Below are positions 7,844-19,779 of a stretch of 28,520 nt of DNA, piece by piece. The position numbers and the translations under genes were made by a program. The first letter of the stretch is position 1. Every line of letters begins with the position of its first letter. Source of the stretch: Roseiarcus sp049514155 (GTDB taxonomy: Bacteria; Pseudomonadota; Alphaproteobacteria; Rhizobiales; Beijerinckiaceae); assembly GCF_049514155.1 (NCBI RefSeq), contig NZ_JBEKVH010000034.1:1-28520 (forward strand), in the 5' to 3' direction. The notes under the pieces are model-generated. The model worked only from the letters and a program-made list of their open reading frames with translations. It did no database searches and was not told where the DNA came from.

Positions 7844-8833
7844 TCACTGATGCCCGACCACCTCCTTGGGGTGGTACGGCTCTTCAAGCCTCGCGACCGT
7901 GCGCGCATCGAGCTTGAGCGACAGCGCCGCGACCGCATCGGCGAGATGGTGCGGCTTCGAGGCGCCGACGATCGGCGCGGTGACATAGGGTTTCGACAGC
8001 ACCCAGGCCAAGGCGACCACCGCCGGCTTGACCCCGTATTTGTCGGCTGCTTCGCCGACGCGGCGGCGAATCGCTTCATCCTGACGCGAGCCGAGCTGGA
8101 GTGCGCGCGGGTAAGCGTCGGTGCGCCCGCGCACCGTCGATGCGCCTTCGCCGAGCGGCGCCGCGCCCTCGCGCGCGAGATAGCCGCGCGCCAGCGGCGA
8201 CCACGGGATGACGGCGACGCCTTGATCGAGGCAGAACTTCATCATCTCGCGTTCTTCCTCGCGATAGACGAGATTATAGAAGTTCTGCATCGACACGAAC
8301 TCGGCCAGTCCGCGCTCGCGCGCAACCGAGATCATGCGCGCGAATTGCCAGGTCCACATCGACGACGCGCCGACATAGAGCGCCTTGCCGGCGCGCACGA
8401 CGTCGTCGAGCGCTTCGACCGTCTCCTCGATCGGCGTCTCGGCGTCGAAGCGATGGATCTGGTAGAGGTCGACGTAATCCATGCCGAGCCGCTTCAGCGA
8501 GGCGTCGATCGCCTCCATGACGTGCTTGCGCGACAGGCCGCGCGCGTTCGCCCCCGACCCCATCGGGTTGAAGACCTTGGTGGCGACGACGACCTCGTCG
8601 CGCTTGGCGTATTCCTTCAGCGCGCGGCCGAGGACTTCCTCGCTCGCGCCGTCCGAGTACATGTCGGCGGTGTCGAAAAAATTGATGCCGCGCTCGAGCG
8701 CCTCGCGGATGAACGGCCGCGACGCCTCCTCGTCGAGCACCCAGTCGCGCCACTTCGTCGAGCCGTAGGTCATGCAGCCGAGACACAGCCGTGTGACCTT
8801 CATGCCCGTCTTGCCGAACCGCACCGTTTCCAT
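7844..8833 (-). CDS. aldo/keto reductase
   Basis: This 329-aa protein belongs to the aldo/keto reductase superfamily, which reduces carbonyl compounds with NADPH in the cytoplasm. The full catalytic tetrad is present: Asp54 and Tyr59 in F-F-D-T-A-D-M-Y-S, Lys86 in V-A-T-K-V-F, and His127 in Y-Q-I-H-R-F-D. The N-terminal hairpin M-x-x-V-R-F-G-K-T-G-M-K-V-T-R-L-C-L-G-C and the late P-I-V-G-A-S-K-P motif are typical of YajO/Tas-type members. The reading frame continues upstream, but the ATG at 8833 has AAGGAG about 10 bases before it and gives the normal N-terminus. It diverges from the 5-oxoprolinase-like gene across an 87-bp gap. Confidence 0.92.
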   Translation of the reverse strand: METVRFGKTGMKVTRLCLGCMTYGSTKWRDWVLDEEASRPFIREALERGINFFDTADMYSDGASEEVLGRALKEYAKRDEVVVATKVFNPMGSGANARGLSRKHVMEAIDASLKRLGMDYVDLYQIHRFDAETPIEETVEALDDVVRAGKALYVGASSMWTWQFARMISVARERGLAEFVSMQNFYNLVYREEEREMMKFCLDQGVAVIPWSPLARGYLAREGAAPLGEGASTVRGRTDAYPRALQLGSRQDEAIRRRVGEAADKYGVKPAVVALAWVLSKPYVTAPIVGASKPHHLADAVAALSLKLDARTVARLEEPYHPKEVVGHQ

Positions 8834-8920
8834 CGCCGCAAACTCCTTGTGCCCCTCGCCGCCAATATAGACCCCGGCGCCGGGCCATGCCACAAAAGCG
8901 CCACAGCGAAAGAGGCGAGC

Positions 8921-12550
<3,630 letters not shown>

Positions 12551-12551
12551 T

Positions 12552-12577
12552 CCCTTCTCCCGCGAGCAGGAGAAGGG
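12552..12577. terminator. hairpin between convergent genes
   Basis: CCCTTCTCC (12552-12560) pairs with GGAGAAGGG (12569-12577) around an 8-base loop, directly after the stop of the 5-oxoprolinase-like gene. The arms resemble the CCTTCTCCCGC arms of the repeat at 7791-7814, so this may be a solitary half of the same family. It could act as a terminator, but no strong T tract follows. Confidence 0.5.
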
Positions 12578-12617
12578 TTCTCGGTCCCGCCGCCAAGCCG
12601 TGTCGCGGACACGAGGC

Positions 12618-13478
12618 TCACCGGCACAGAGCGAGCGCCGCTTCGAGGGCGGCGGCGAGAAACGCGTCGGTCTCTGCTTCAGGTCGCGCTGTCGCTAAGA
12701 TGGCCGTGGCCGTCGCGACCGCTCCGGTGAAATCTTCGACGCGCCAATGGCCGAGCGGCGGCAGCTTCGGCAACGCCGAGGGATCGGGCGCGGGATAGAC
12801 GGAGAGGTAGAAATACGGCTCGCCATAGAAGCGATCGCCCGGCGACAGGCCGACGCCGATGTAGGCCGTCGTCGCGCGACGCGGCAGGGGGAACGACGTC
12901 AGGGTCGCCAAATCGAAATGGTGCGGCCAACAGCGCGGCGCCGGCGCATCGCAGCCGTGGCCGAGCATCGCGCCGCGCACCTTCTCGACCGCGGTTCGAC
13001 CGTTGGCGAACCAGGCGGCGAGATCGACCAGCGCCGCGCTTAGGTCGGCGCCGCCGTAGTTTCCTCCTCGAGCGATCGCGTGGGAGGGCATCGCGTAGGG
13101 CGAGAGCGCGTCGAGCGCTTGCGCGTCCAGCCCGTCGGCGGCAAACGCGAGACCCACCCACTCGCGCGCCTCGGCGTCGCTGCGGCCGACGAGCGAGAAT
13201 GAGCGCTGCGGCCGCCCCGCCGCGCCGTCCTCCGCCGACAACGTGAGATCGCTGAGCCGCAGCCCGAGCCGCCCGCCGTCGCGAAGCCGATGAGTCACGA
13301 AGCCGTCGAGTTCATCGTCCCAGCCGAGATTGGTGTGGCTGTCGTCCGGCTGCGGCGGCACGGCGGCGCGGGCGAGCCTCGCCAACCATTGCACGGCGTA
13401 ATGCGCCTGAAGCCGAGCTTCGCCCAGGCGCTTTGCGTCGACGCCGCCAAGCGGTCGCCAGGACGGCGTTATAGGCAT
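12618..13478 (-). CDS. conserved hypothetical protein with WPHHFD motif
   Basis: I do not recognise this 286-aa protein. It has no signal peptide or membrane segment. Notable features are an N-terminal S-W-R-P-L-G-G-V-D, H-T-N-L-G-W-D-D near residues 48-55, A-R-G-G-N-Y-G-G-A-D near 136-145, a C-W-P-H-H-F-D block (183-189) whose two His and Asp could bind metal, and G-D-R-F-Y-G-E-P-Y-F-Y-L-S-V-Y-P (214-229). The ATG at 13478 has GGGAG about 9 bases upstream; the open frame before it is unsupported. It diverges from the Rieske-flavoprotein gene across 165 bp, so a shared regulatory region is possible. Confidence 0.75.
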   Translation of the reverse strand: MPITPSWRPLGGVDAKRLGEARLQAHYAVQWLARLARAAVPPQPDDSHTNLGWDDELDGFVTHRLRDGGRLGLRLSDLTLSAEDGAAGRPQRSFSLVGRSDAEAREWVGLAFAADGLDAQALDALSPYAMPSHAIARGGNYGGADLSAALVDLAAWFANGRTAVEKVRGAMLGHGCDAPAPRCWPHHFDLATLTSFPLPRRATTAYIGVGLSPGDRFYGEPYFYLSVYPAPDPSALPKLPPLGHWRVEDFTGAVATATAILATARPEAETDAFLAAALEAALALCR

Positions 13479-13643
13479 GGCGAGCGCTCCCTTTGGCGCG
13501 ACCCGCAAGATGGAGCGCGGATCGATGGCCCTGCGATGCTTTCGCCCGTAACAACGCCATGTTACACGCGAACAGAGGTCAGCGCGGCGATCGTGGCGTC
13601 GTTCGCTGGATTTCCTGGGACGGAAACGCCAAGGGGACGTGCG

Positions 13644-14765
13644 GTGGCGGACCTCGAGACGTGGATCGACATCGGATCGTTGGAGGAACTCTCGGCCGCG
13701 CCCTTGCAGCGAGTCCGCGTGCAAGGGCAGGACTTCGCGGTCTCGTCGGTTGACGGCCGAGTCGGCGTGGTTTCGAACCTCTGCAATCACGTCGGCGGAC
13801 CGCTCGGCGAGGGGCGATTGGAGGGCGACTATATCGTCTGCCCCTGGCACTACTGGAAGTTCCATCGCTGCACCGGCGCCGGCGAGCCGGGCTTCGAAAC
13901 CGACTGCGTGCCGGGCTTCCCGGTCAGAGAGGAAGGCGGCCGGGTTCTCGTCAATCTTGCCGGCGCCAGCAAGCGCAACAAGGCGCCGCACGCCCCCCAT
14001 CCGCTAGCGCGTCCGATCGTGCGCGGCGCCGGACCGTTGCGGCTCGCCGGCGTTTCGACAACGGCGATGGATGAAGCCAATCCCCGCTTTTCCGGTTCCG
14101 ATCATCTGCTCGGTCACGCTTTGCGCGAGGCGGAACGCCTCGGCGCCGAGACGCGGCTCATCCGTCTCAACGCGCTGAAGTTCCGCGCCTGCGAGGGCTT
14201 TTATTCCAAGAACGCGCGCGCGTGCACCTGGCCGTGCTCGATCACGCAACTCGACGCCGGCGACGAAATGGACCAGGTTTACGAAGCGCTGGTGCATTGG
14301 GCGGACGCGATCATCGTCGCCTCGCCAATCCGCTGGGGCGCCGCGTCGTCGCTCTATTTCAAAATGGCCGAGCGGCTGAACTGCGTGCAGAATGCGATCA
14401 CCATTCGCAACCAGGTGCTGATCCGCAATAAGGTTGCAGGCTTCATCATCGTCGGCGGTCAGGACAACATCCAGGCGGTCGCCGGGCAGATGCTCGGCTT
14501 CTTCGCCGAACTCGGCTTCTCCTTTCCGCAATTCCCCTATGTCGCGCATTCGCGCGGCTGGTCGCACGAAGACATGGAGCGCAACGTCGAAATCGTGCGC
14601 GAATCGGCGGAACTGGCGGAAGGCGCGCGGATGCTGGCCAAGCGCTGCCTCGAGACGGCCGGCGATCTACTCGCGCATGTCGAGGCGCGCGCTGCGGTCG
14701 AGCGCGGCGGCCGGAAGGCCCATGCGATGGCGACGCCTGTTCCGCAAGCAGGCGACGACGCCTGA
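13644..14765 (+). CDS. Rieske [2Fe-2S] and NAD(P)H-dependent flavodoxin-fold reductase fusion
   Basis: The product (373 aa) joins two redox domains. Residues about 5-107 are a Rieske ferredoxin with ligands Cys47-x-His49 and Cys66-x2-His69 (C-N-H and C-P-W-H). Residues about 133-345 resemble NADPH-dependent FMN reductase / iron-sulfur flavoprotein, with D-A-I-I-V-A-S-P-I-R-W-G (221-232) as the flavin-binding strand-loop. In the loop before it are Cys183, Cys194 and Cys198 (C-x10-C-x3-C), at the place where iron-sulfur flavoproteins hold a cluster. An Ala/Pro/His linker connects the domains. The GTG at 13644 has AAGGGG seven bases before it; the open frame upstream (from 13290) overlaps the divergent gene and is not supported. 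Physiological partner and substrate are unknown. Confidence 0.85.
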   Translation: MADLETWIDIGSLEELSAAPLQRVRVQGQDFAVSSVDGRVGVVSNLCNHVGGPLGEGRLEGDYIVCPWHYWKFHRCTGAGEPGFETDCVPGFPVREEGGRVLVNLAGASKRNKAPHAPHPLARPIVRGAGPLRLAGVSTTAMDEANPRFSGSDHLLGHALREAERLGAETRLIRLNALKFRACEGFYSKNARACTWPCSITQLDAGDEMDQVYEALVHWADAIIVASPIRWGAASSLYFKMAERLNCVQNAITIRNQVLIRNKVAGFIIVGGQDNIQAVAGQMLGFFAELGFSFPQFPYVAHSRGWSHEDMERNVEIVRESAELAEGARMLAKRCLETAGDLLAHVEARAAVERGGRKAHAMATPVPQAGDDA

Positions 14766-14794
14766 AGCGGCCGTCGGTCTCGCTTCATCGCGGT

Positions 14795-15574
14795 TTAGGG
14801 CTTGAGCCGATAGCCGGTCTGGAACATCCGCCACAAAATCACGAGGCACGCGGCAATGAAGACGGCGGTGAAGGCGAGGCTGCCGACGACGCTCACGTCG
14901 CCGCTGCCGTAAAAGCTCCAGCGGAACCCGCTCACCAGATAGACGACCGGATTGAACAGACTCACGGTGCGCCAGAATGGCGGCAGCATGTCGATCGAAT
15001 AGAACGCGCCGCCGAGGAAGGTGAGCGGCGTCACCACCAGCGCCGGAAAGATCGCGAGCTGCTCGAAGCTCCTGGCCCATATGCCGACGATGAAGCCGAA
15101 CAGGCTGAAGGCGACCGAGGTCAGCGCCAGGAACGCGGCCATCCACAACGGATGCAGGATGTGGACCGGTACGAAGAGCGTCGCAGTCGCCAGGATGATC
15201 AGGCCGATCGCGACCGATTTGGTCGCGGCGGCGCCGACATAGGCGATCACGACCTCGATATAGGAGAGCGGGGCCGACAGGACCTCGAAAATCGTCCCGG
15301 TGAATTTCGGGAAGTAGATGCCGATCGACGCGTTCGAAATGCTTTGGGTCAGAAGCGAGAGCATGATCAAGCCCGGCACGATGAAGGCGCCGTAGCTGAC
15401 GTCCTCGACCCGCTGAATGCGCGACCCGATCGCGCCGCCGAAGACCACGAAATAAAGCGCCGTCGTGATCACCGGCATCGCCACGCTCTGGAGGATCGTG
15501 CGCGCCGTGCGCGCCATCTCCGAGCGGTAGATCGCCCAGACGCCGTCCGCGTTGATCGACATCGCCTTGCTCAT
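14795..15574 (-). CDS. ABC-2 type transporter permease
   Basis: This 259-aa membrane protein is an ABC-2 family exporter permease. About six hydrophobic segments are visible, beginning with T-A-L-Y-F-V-V-F-G-G. The conserved ABC-2 segment F-L-G-G-A-F-Y-S-I-D-M-L-P-P-F-W followed by N-P-V-V-Y-L-V-S-G-F-R is clear. Length and sequence style match E. coli YadH, the partner of ATPase YadG; the exported substrate of that pair is not established. The ATG at 15574 overlaps the stop of the ATPase gene (ATGA), so the two are one translationally coupled operon on the minus strand. It ends 29 bp from the convergent Rieske-flavoprotein gene. Confidence 0.92.
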   Translation of the reverse strand: MSKAMSINADGVWAIYRSEMARTARTILQSVAMPVITTALYFVVFGGAIGSRIQRVEDVSYGAFIVPGLIMLSLLTQSISNASIGIYFPKFTGTIFEVLSAPLSYIEVVIAYVGAAATKSVAIGLIILATATLFVPVHILHPLWMAAFLALTSVAFSLFGFIVGIWARSFEQLAIFPALVVTPLTFLGGAFYSIDMLPPFWRTVSLFNPVVYLVSGFRWSFYGSGDVSVVGSLAFTAVFIAACLVILWRMFQTGYRLKP

Positions 15575-16497
15575 GCGCTCCGCCCCACGAGGTCGATGAA
15601 AATGTCCTCCAGCGTGCTCGTCGAGGTCTCGAGATCGCGAAAGTCGATCCCCAGTTCGCCGAGGCGTTCGAGCAGGCGAGAAATGCCGGCGCCTTCCGCG
15701 TCCGCATTGAACGCGTAGGTGAGGCGCAGTCCGGCGTGATCGAGTTCCAGCGGCCAACCCGCCAGCGAAGCGGGAAGCTCGGACAACGGCTTGTGAAGCG
15801 TGAGGATCAGCCGCCGCTTACCGAGCTTGCGCATCAACGCCGTCTTGTCCTCGACCAGCACCAGGCGTCCGTTGTCGATGACGCCGACCCGGTCGGCCAT
15901 CTCCTCGGCCTCTTCGATATAGTGCGTCGTCAGAATGACAGTGACCCCCTTGTCGCGCAGCCTGCGGACCAGAGCCCACATGTCGCGGCGAAGGTTGACG
16001 TCGACGCCGGCGGTCGGCTCGTCGAGGAACACAGCGTCCGGCTCGTGGCTGAGCGCCTTGGCGATCATGACGCGCCGTTTCATCCCCCCGGACAGCTCGA
16101 CGATCCGGCTGTCGCGCTTTTCCCAAAGCGAGAGGTCGCGCAGCAGGCTTTCGACGTAGCGATCGTCGGCGCGGCGGCCGAACAGGCGTCGACTGAAGCG
16201 CACGGTGTTCCAAACCGTCGAGAAGATGTCGAGCGCGATCTCCTGCGGCACCAGGCCCAGCTTCGAGCGGGCGGCGCGATATTCGCGCTCGATGTCGTGG
16301 CCGTCGACCAGGACCCGTCCCGAGGTCATCGAGACGATGCCGCAGATGACGCCGATCAGGGAGGTCTTGCCGGCGCCGTTGGGCCCCAAGAGCGCGAAAA
16401 TCTCGCCTTTGACGATCTCGAGGTTGACGTTTTCAAGCGCGGTGAACCCCGACGCGTAGGTCTTGGTGACGTCGCTGGCGGAAATCATCGGCGGCAT
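15571..16497 (-). CDS. ABC transporter ATP-binding protein
   Basis: This 308-aa ATPase powers the adjacent permease. Walker A is G-P-N-G-A-G-K-T (38-45), the signature is L-S-G-G-M (135-139), Walker B ends in F-L-D-E-P-T with catalytic Glu160, and the H-loop is T-T-H-Y with His192. A C-terminal extension of about 80 residues ends with T-S-T-L-E-D-I-F-I-D-L, a common end in ABC-2 exporter ATPases. The length equals E. coli YadG. The ATG at 16497 gives a standard N-terminus; an internal ATG three codons later is an alternative. The long open frame upstream is antisense to the divergent flavin monooxygenase and is not real. The 144-bp gap to that gene must hold both promoters. Confidence 0.93.
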   Translation of the reverse strand: MPPMISASDVTKTYASGFTALENVNLEIVKGEIFALLGPNGAGKTSLIGVICGIVSMTSGRVLVDGHDIEREYRAARSKLGLVPQEIALDIFSTVWNTVRFSRRLFGRRADDRYVESLLRDLSLWEKRDSRIVELSGGMKRRVMIAKALSHEPDAVFLDEPTAGVDVNLRRDMWALVRRLRDKGVTVILTTHYIEEAEEMADRVGVIDNGRLVLVEDKTALMRKLGKRRLILTLHKPLSELPASLAGWPLELDHAGLRLTYAFNADAEGAGISRLLERLGELGIDFRDLETSTSTLEDIFIDLVGRSA

Positions 16498-16641
16498 GAA
16501 CGGTCCTCGTCGCGGCGCGCGCGGCGCAAGCCTACAGACGCCGAGCGCGCGCGCAACCTTCGCCGAGGTTGCCGATCGGGTCGGCGGCCGCCACAATGCG
16601 CGCGACGAGTGGATTCCCCTTTTCGGCGAAGGATCAAGGCC

Positions 16642-17703
16642 ATGCAATTCGGCGTCTACACCTTCGTCGAGACCGAGCGCGACCCGGCGACGGGGCGGCC
16701 GATCCATGTCGAGCGGACGCTCGCCGAGACGATGGCGGAGATCGAGCTCGCTGACCGCGTCGGGCTCGACGTGTTCGCGCTCGGCGAGCACCATCGGCCG
16801 GACTACGCGGTTTCCGCGCCGGCCGTCGCGCTTGCTTTCGCAGCGGCGCGCACCAAGACCATTCGCCTCTCCAGCGCCGTCACCGTGCTCAGCTCCGACG
16901 ACCCGGTGCGCGTCTATCAGCAATACGCCACACTCGACCTGCTCTCGTGCGGACGCGCCGAGATCATGGCGGGACGCGGCTCGTTCATCGAGTCGTTTCC
17001 CCTGTTCGGTTACGACCTCGACGACTATGACGAATTGTTCGCTGAGAAGCTCGAGCTGCTGCTCGCGATCCGCGCCAGCGAGCGCGTAACCTGGGAGGGG
17101 AAGCTTCGCGCGCCGCTGAAGGACCTCGGCGTCTATCCACGCGCGCTGCAGAATCCCCTGCCCGTCTGGATCGCGGTCGGCGGCACGCCACAATCGATCG
17201 CGCGCGCCGGGGCTCTGGGTTTGCCGCTCGCGCTCGCGATCATCGGCGGCGAGCCGGCGCGTTTCGCGCCGATGGCCCATCTCTATCGCGAGGCCGCCAA
17301 GCGCGCCGGCCAGGACCCTGCCCGTCTGGCGCTGGGGATCAATGGCCACGGCTTCCTCGCCGACACCGCAGTCGAAGCGACCGCCGCCTTCTACGAGCCC
17401 TATGCCGAGACGATGTCGCGCATCGGCCGCGAGCGTGGCTGGCCAGGGCTGACGCGCGCCCAGTTCGAAGCCGGCCGGGCGCCGAACGGCCACCTGACGG
17501 TCGGGACGCCGGCCGAGGCGATCGCCAAGATCCTCGCCCAGCACGCAATCTTCGGCCACCAGCGCTATCTGATGCAGATGCGCGTCGGGCAGATGCCGCA
17601 CGCGGCGATCATGCGCTCGATCGAGCTGTTCGGGACAATGGTCGCGCCGGCGGTGCGCCAAGCTCTCGCCGAACAAGCGCGCGCTTCCGCGCCTCAGCCT
17701 TAG
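16642..17703 (+). CDS. LLM-class flavin-dependent oxidoreductase
   Basis: The product (353 aa) is a luciferase-like monooxygenase family protein, a TIM-barrel enzyme using reduced FMN or F420. Visible hallmarks are the N-terminal M-Q-F-G-V-Y-T-F, A-L-G-E-H-H-R-P-D-Y (residues about 48-57), R-L-S-S-A-V-T-V-L-S-S-D-D-P-V-R, E-I-M-A-G-R-G-S-F-I-E and V-W-I-A-V-G-G-T-P-Q-S. These are typical of the alkanal-monooxygenase-like subgroup with unknown substrates. The ATG at 16642 is preceded by AAGGA and starts directly with the first barrel strand. The stop TAG overlaps the last codons of the convergent small membrane-protein gene by 4 bp. Confidence 0.92.
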   Translation: MQFGVYTFVETERDPATGRPIHVERTLAETMAEIELADRVGLDVFALGEHHRPDYAVSAPAVALAFAAARTKTIRLSSAVTVLSSDDPVRVYQQYATLDLLSCGRAEIMAGRGSFIESFPLFGYDLDDYDELFAEKLELLLAIRASERVTWEGKLRAPLKDLGVYPRALQNPLPVWIAVGGTPQSIARAGALGLPLALAIIGGEPARFAPMAHLYREAAKRAGQDPARLALGINGHGFLADTAVEATAAFYEPYAETMSRIGRERGWPGLTRAQFEAGRAPNGHLTVGTPAEAIAKILAQHAIFGHQRYLMQMRVGQMPHAAIMRSIELFGTMVAPAVRQALAEQARASAPQP

Positions 17704-17936
17704 TAGCGAAGCTGCTCGTGCCCGAGCACCGCATGCAGGAAGCGGGTCAGGCCGAACAGCGCGCAGAGGATCAACACCCCCTCGAGAATGTGGGTGATGA
17801 GGTCGCCGAGCAGGAACAGGCCGCCGATCGCCCAGCCGGCCGCGCCCGCGGCGCCGACCAGTTCCGTGCCGACCAGCACGGCGACGCTGACGATCGTCAA
17901 CACGTTGATCCAGTTGATCGAACCTTTGGCGTGCAC
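17700..17936 (-). CDS. small membrane protein
   Basis: The product (78 aa from the GTG at 17936) is almost wholly hydrophobic. Two to three membrane segments are visible, roughly residues 8-30, 34-52 and 52-68, with an A-G-A-A-G-W-A-I-G-G turn and a charged H-E-Q-L-R-Y end. The GTG start is preferred because GGAG lies about 7 bases before it; an ATG at 18017 would add 27 polar, arginine-rich residues that look noncoding. Its stop codon overlaps the stop of the convergent flavin monooxygenase. No named family is recognised, and function is unknown. Confidence 0.65.
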   Translation of the reverse strand: MHAKGSINWINVLTIVSVAVLVGTELVGAAGAAGWAIGGLFLLGDLITHILEGVLILCALFGLTRFLHAVLGHEQLRY

Positions 17937-18031
17937 GGCGCGCTCCGGGCGGCTTCGAGACGGCGAAAGGGCTATACCAACCGGCCGCAGCGTGCAAGCA
18001 TCGCCTGATTCCCGCAAACGAGCCCCTCCCC

Positions 18032-19621
18032 TTGTCCGAAACCGCCGTCTATGCCCGCGCCGCCGTCGCCGCGCCGCACGCCTTCGCTGCGCAGGCGGGC
18101 CGCGATGTTCTCGCCCAGGGCGGCGACGCGATCGAAGCGATGATCGCGATGGCGGCGACGATCTCGGTCGTCTATCCCCACAACGCCTCGATCGGCGGCG
18201 ACGGCTTCTGGCTGATCCGCGAGCCGAACGGCCGCGTGCGGGCGATCGAAGCCTGCGGCTACGCCGGCGCGGGCGCCTCGATCGCCGCCTATCGCGCGCT
18301 CGACCTCGACGCCGTGCCGATCCGCGGGCCGAAGGCGACGCTGACCGTGCCGGGCGCGCTCGGCGGCTGGACGCTGGCGCTCGAACTGTCGCGCGCCCGC
18401 GGCGGCCGGCTGCCGTTGCCTTCGTTGCTCGAAGACGCCGTGCGGAGGGCGCGCGACGGCTATCCGGTCTCGGCGTCGGAGGCGCGCTTCGATGTGACCA
18501 GCGATCCGGCGCTGGTCGCCGCGCCCGGTTTCGCCGACGCCTTCATGGTCGACGGCAAGCCGGTCGAGGCCGGATCGATCCGCCGCGCGCCGCGGCTCGC
18601 CGATGCGCTCGAACAACTCGCGCGCGCCGGCCTCGACGATTTCTATCGCGGCGACGTCGGGCGCGAGATCGCCGCCGACCTCGAGCGCATCGGCGCGCCG
18701 ATCACGCGCGACGATCTTGCGCGCTATCGCGCCGAATGGCGCGAGCCGCTGTCGCTGCGGCTGAAGACGGCGACGCTGTTCAACACCCCGGCGCCGACCC
18801 AAGGGCTCGCCTCGCTGATGCTGCTCGGCCTCTACGAGCGGCTGGCGCCGGGCAAGCCCGAGGGTTTCGCCCACGCCCACGCGCTGATCGAAGCGGCGAA
18901 GCGCGCGATGGCGATCCGCGACCAGGCCTGCGTCGATTTCGCCCATGTGACGCACGACTTCGGCGCGCTCCTCTCGCCAGCGAACCTCGATCGCGAGGCG
19001 TCGCGGATCGACATGCGCCGCGCCGCCCCCTGGCCGCTCAAGCCCGACAGGGGCGGCACGGTGTGGATGGGTGCGATCGACGCCGCCGGCCTCGCGGTTT
19101 CGTTCATCCAGTCGGTGTTCTGGGACTTCGGCTCGGGCTGCGTCCTGCCGCGAACCGGCGTGCTGACGCAGAACCGCGGCGCCGCCTTCTCGCTCGATCC
19201 GCAGTCGCGCAATCCGCTGATTCCGGGGCGGCGGCCGTTCCACACCCTCAACCCGGCCCTCGCGGTGTTCGACGACGGCCGCGTCCTCGCTTACGGCTCG
19301 AAGGGCGCCGACGGCCAGCCGCAGTTCCAGGCGCAGGTTTTTGCGCGCATCGCCGCCGGCGAAGCGCTCGACGCCGCGCTCGCCGCGCCGCGGCATTTCT
19401 TCACCCGCGCCTGGGGCGAGCCGGAAGCGACGGTCAAACTCGAAGAGGGTTACGACGACGCCGTCGCCTCGGCGCTTGTCGCGGCAGGCCACGCGATCGA
19501 ACGGCGCAGCGCGGCCGAGCGCGACCTGTTCGGCCACGCCGGCGCGCTGATGCGTTCGCCTAGGGGCGAGATCGCCGCCGCGCACGACCCGCGCTCGGAC
19601 GGCGGGGCGGCGGGGATCTGA
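18032..19621 (+). CDS. gamma-glutamyltransferase-like protein
   Basis: This 529-aa protein belongs to the gamma-glutamyltransferase (Ntn-hydrolase) family, made as a precursor that cuts itself before a catalytic Thr. The large-subunit region shows H-A-F-A-A-Q-A-G-R-D-V-L and S-I-G-G-D-G-F-W, and the predicted nucleophile is Thr343 in R-G-G-T-V-W-M-G-A-I-D. The late motif reads G-S-K-G-A-D-G-Q-P-Q rather than the S-P-G-G of classical glutathione hydrolases, pointing to a divergent subfamily. No signal peptide is visible, so it is probably cytoplasmic, unlike many GGTs. A TTG at 18032 is taken as start, since no ATG in frame precedes the first conserved block; ribosome-binding signal is poor. 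Confidence 0.87.
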   Translation: MSETAVYARAAVAAPHAFAAQAGRDVLAQGGDAIEAMIAMAATISVVYPHNASIGGDGFWLIREPNGRVRAIEACGYAGAGASIAAYRALDLDAVPIRGPKATLTVPGALGGWTLALELSRARGGRLPLPSLLEDAVRRARDGYPVSASEARFDVTSDPALVAAPGFADAFMVDGKPVEAGSIRRAPRLADALEQLARAGLDDFYRGDVGREIAADLERIGAPITRDDLARYRAEWREPLSLRLKTATLFNTPAPTQGLASLMLLGLYERLAPGKPEGFAHAHALIEAAKRAMAIRDQACVDFAHVTHDFGALLSPANLDREASRIDMRRAAPWPLKPDRGGTVWMGAIDAAGLAVSFIQSVFWDFGSGCVLPRTGVLTQNRGAAFSLDPQSRNPLIPGRRPFHTLNPALAVFDDGRVLAYGSKGADGQPQFQAQVFARIAAGEALDAALAAPRHFFTRAWGEPEATVKLEEGYDDAVASALVAAGHAIERRSAAERDLFGHAGALMRSPRGEIAAAHDPRSDGGAAGI

Positions 19622-19779
19622 GGCCAGCCGCGGCAATTCACGAAACCGTCGTCGAAACGCGAGAAGTCCGCGCCATAGGCTGACGTGGCGCCCCCGCCTA
19701 TTGACGCGCCGGGCTCAGCTTGCTTTTAGAGCGCCGCGCCGGACCCCGGCGACCCTGTCCGCCACGAGGAGAGAGCTTC

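Noticed and set aside
7850..8920. Upstream extension of the 5-oxoprolinase-like frame
   Set aside because: The extension is the antisense of the aldo/keto reductase; the GTG at 8921 has a ribosome-binding site and gives the normal N-terminus.
19701..19729. TTGACG, 17 bases, then TTTTAG as a promoter for hss
   Set aside because: The -10 box matches only half of the consensus; the spacing is right but the evidence is too thin to list as a feature.
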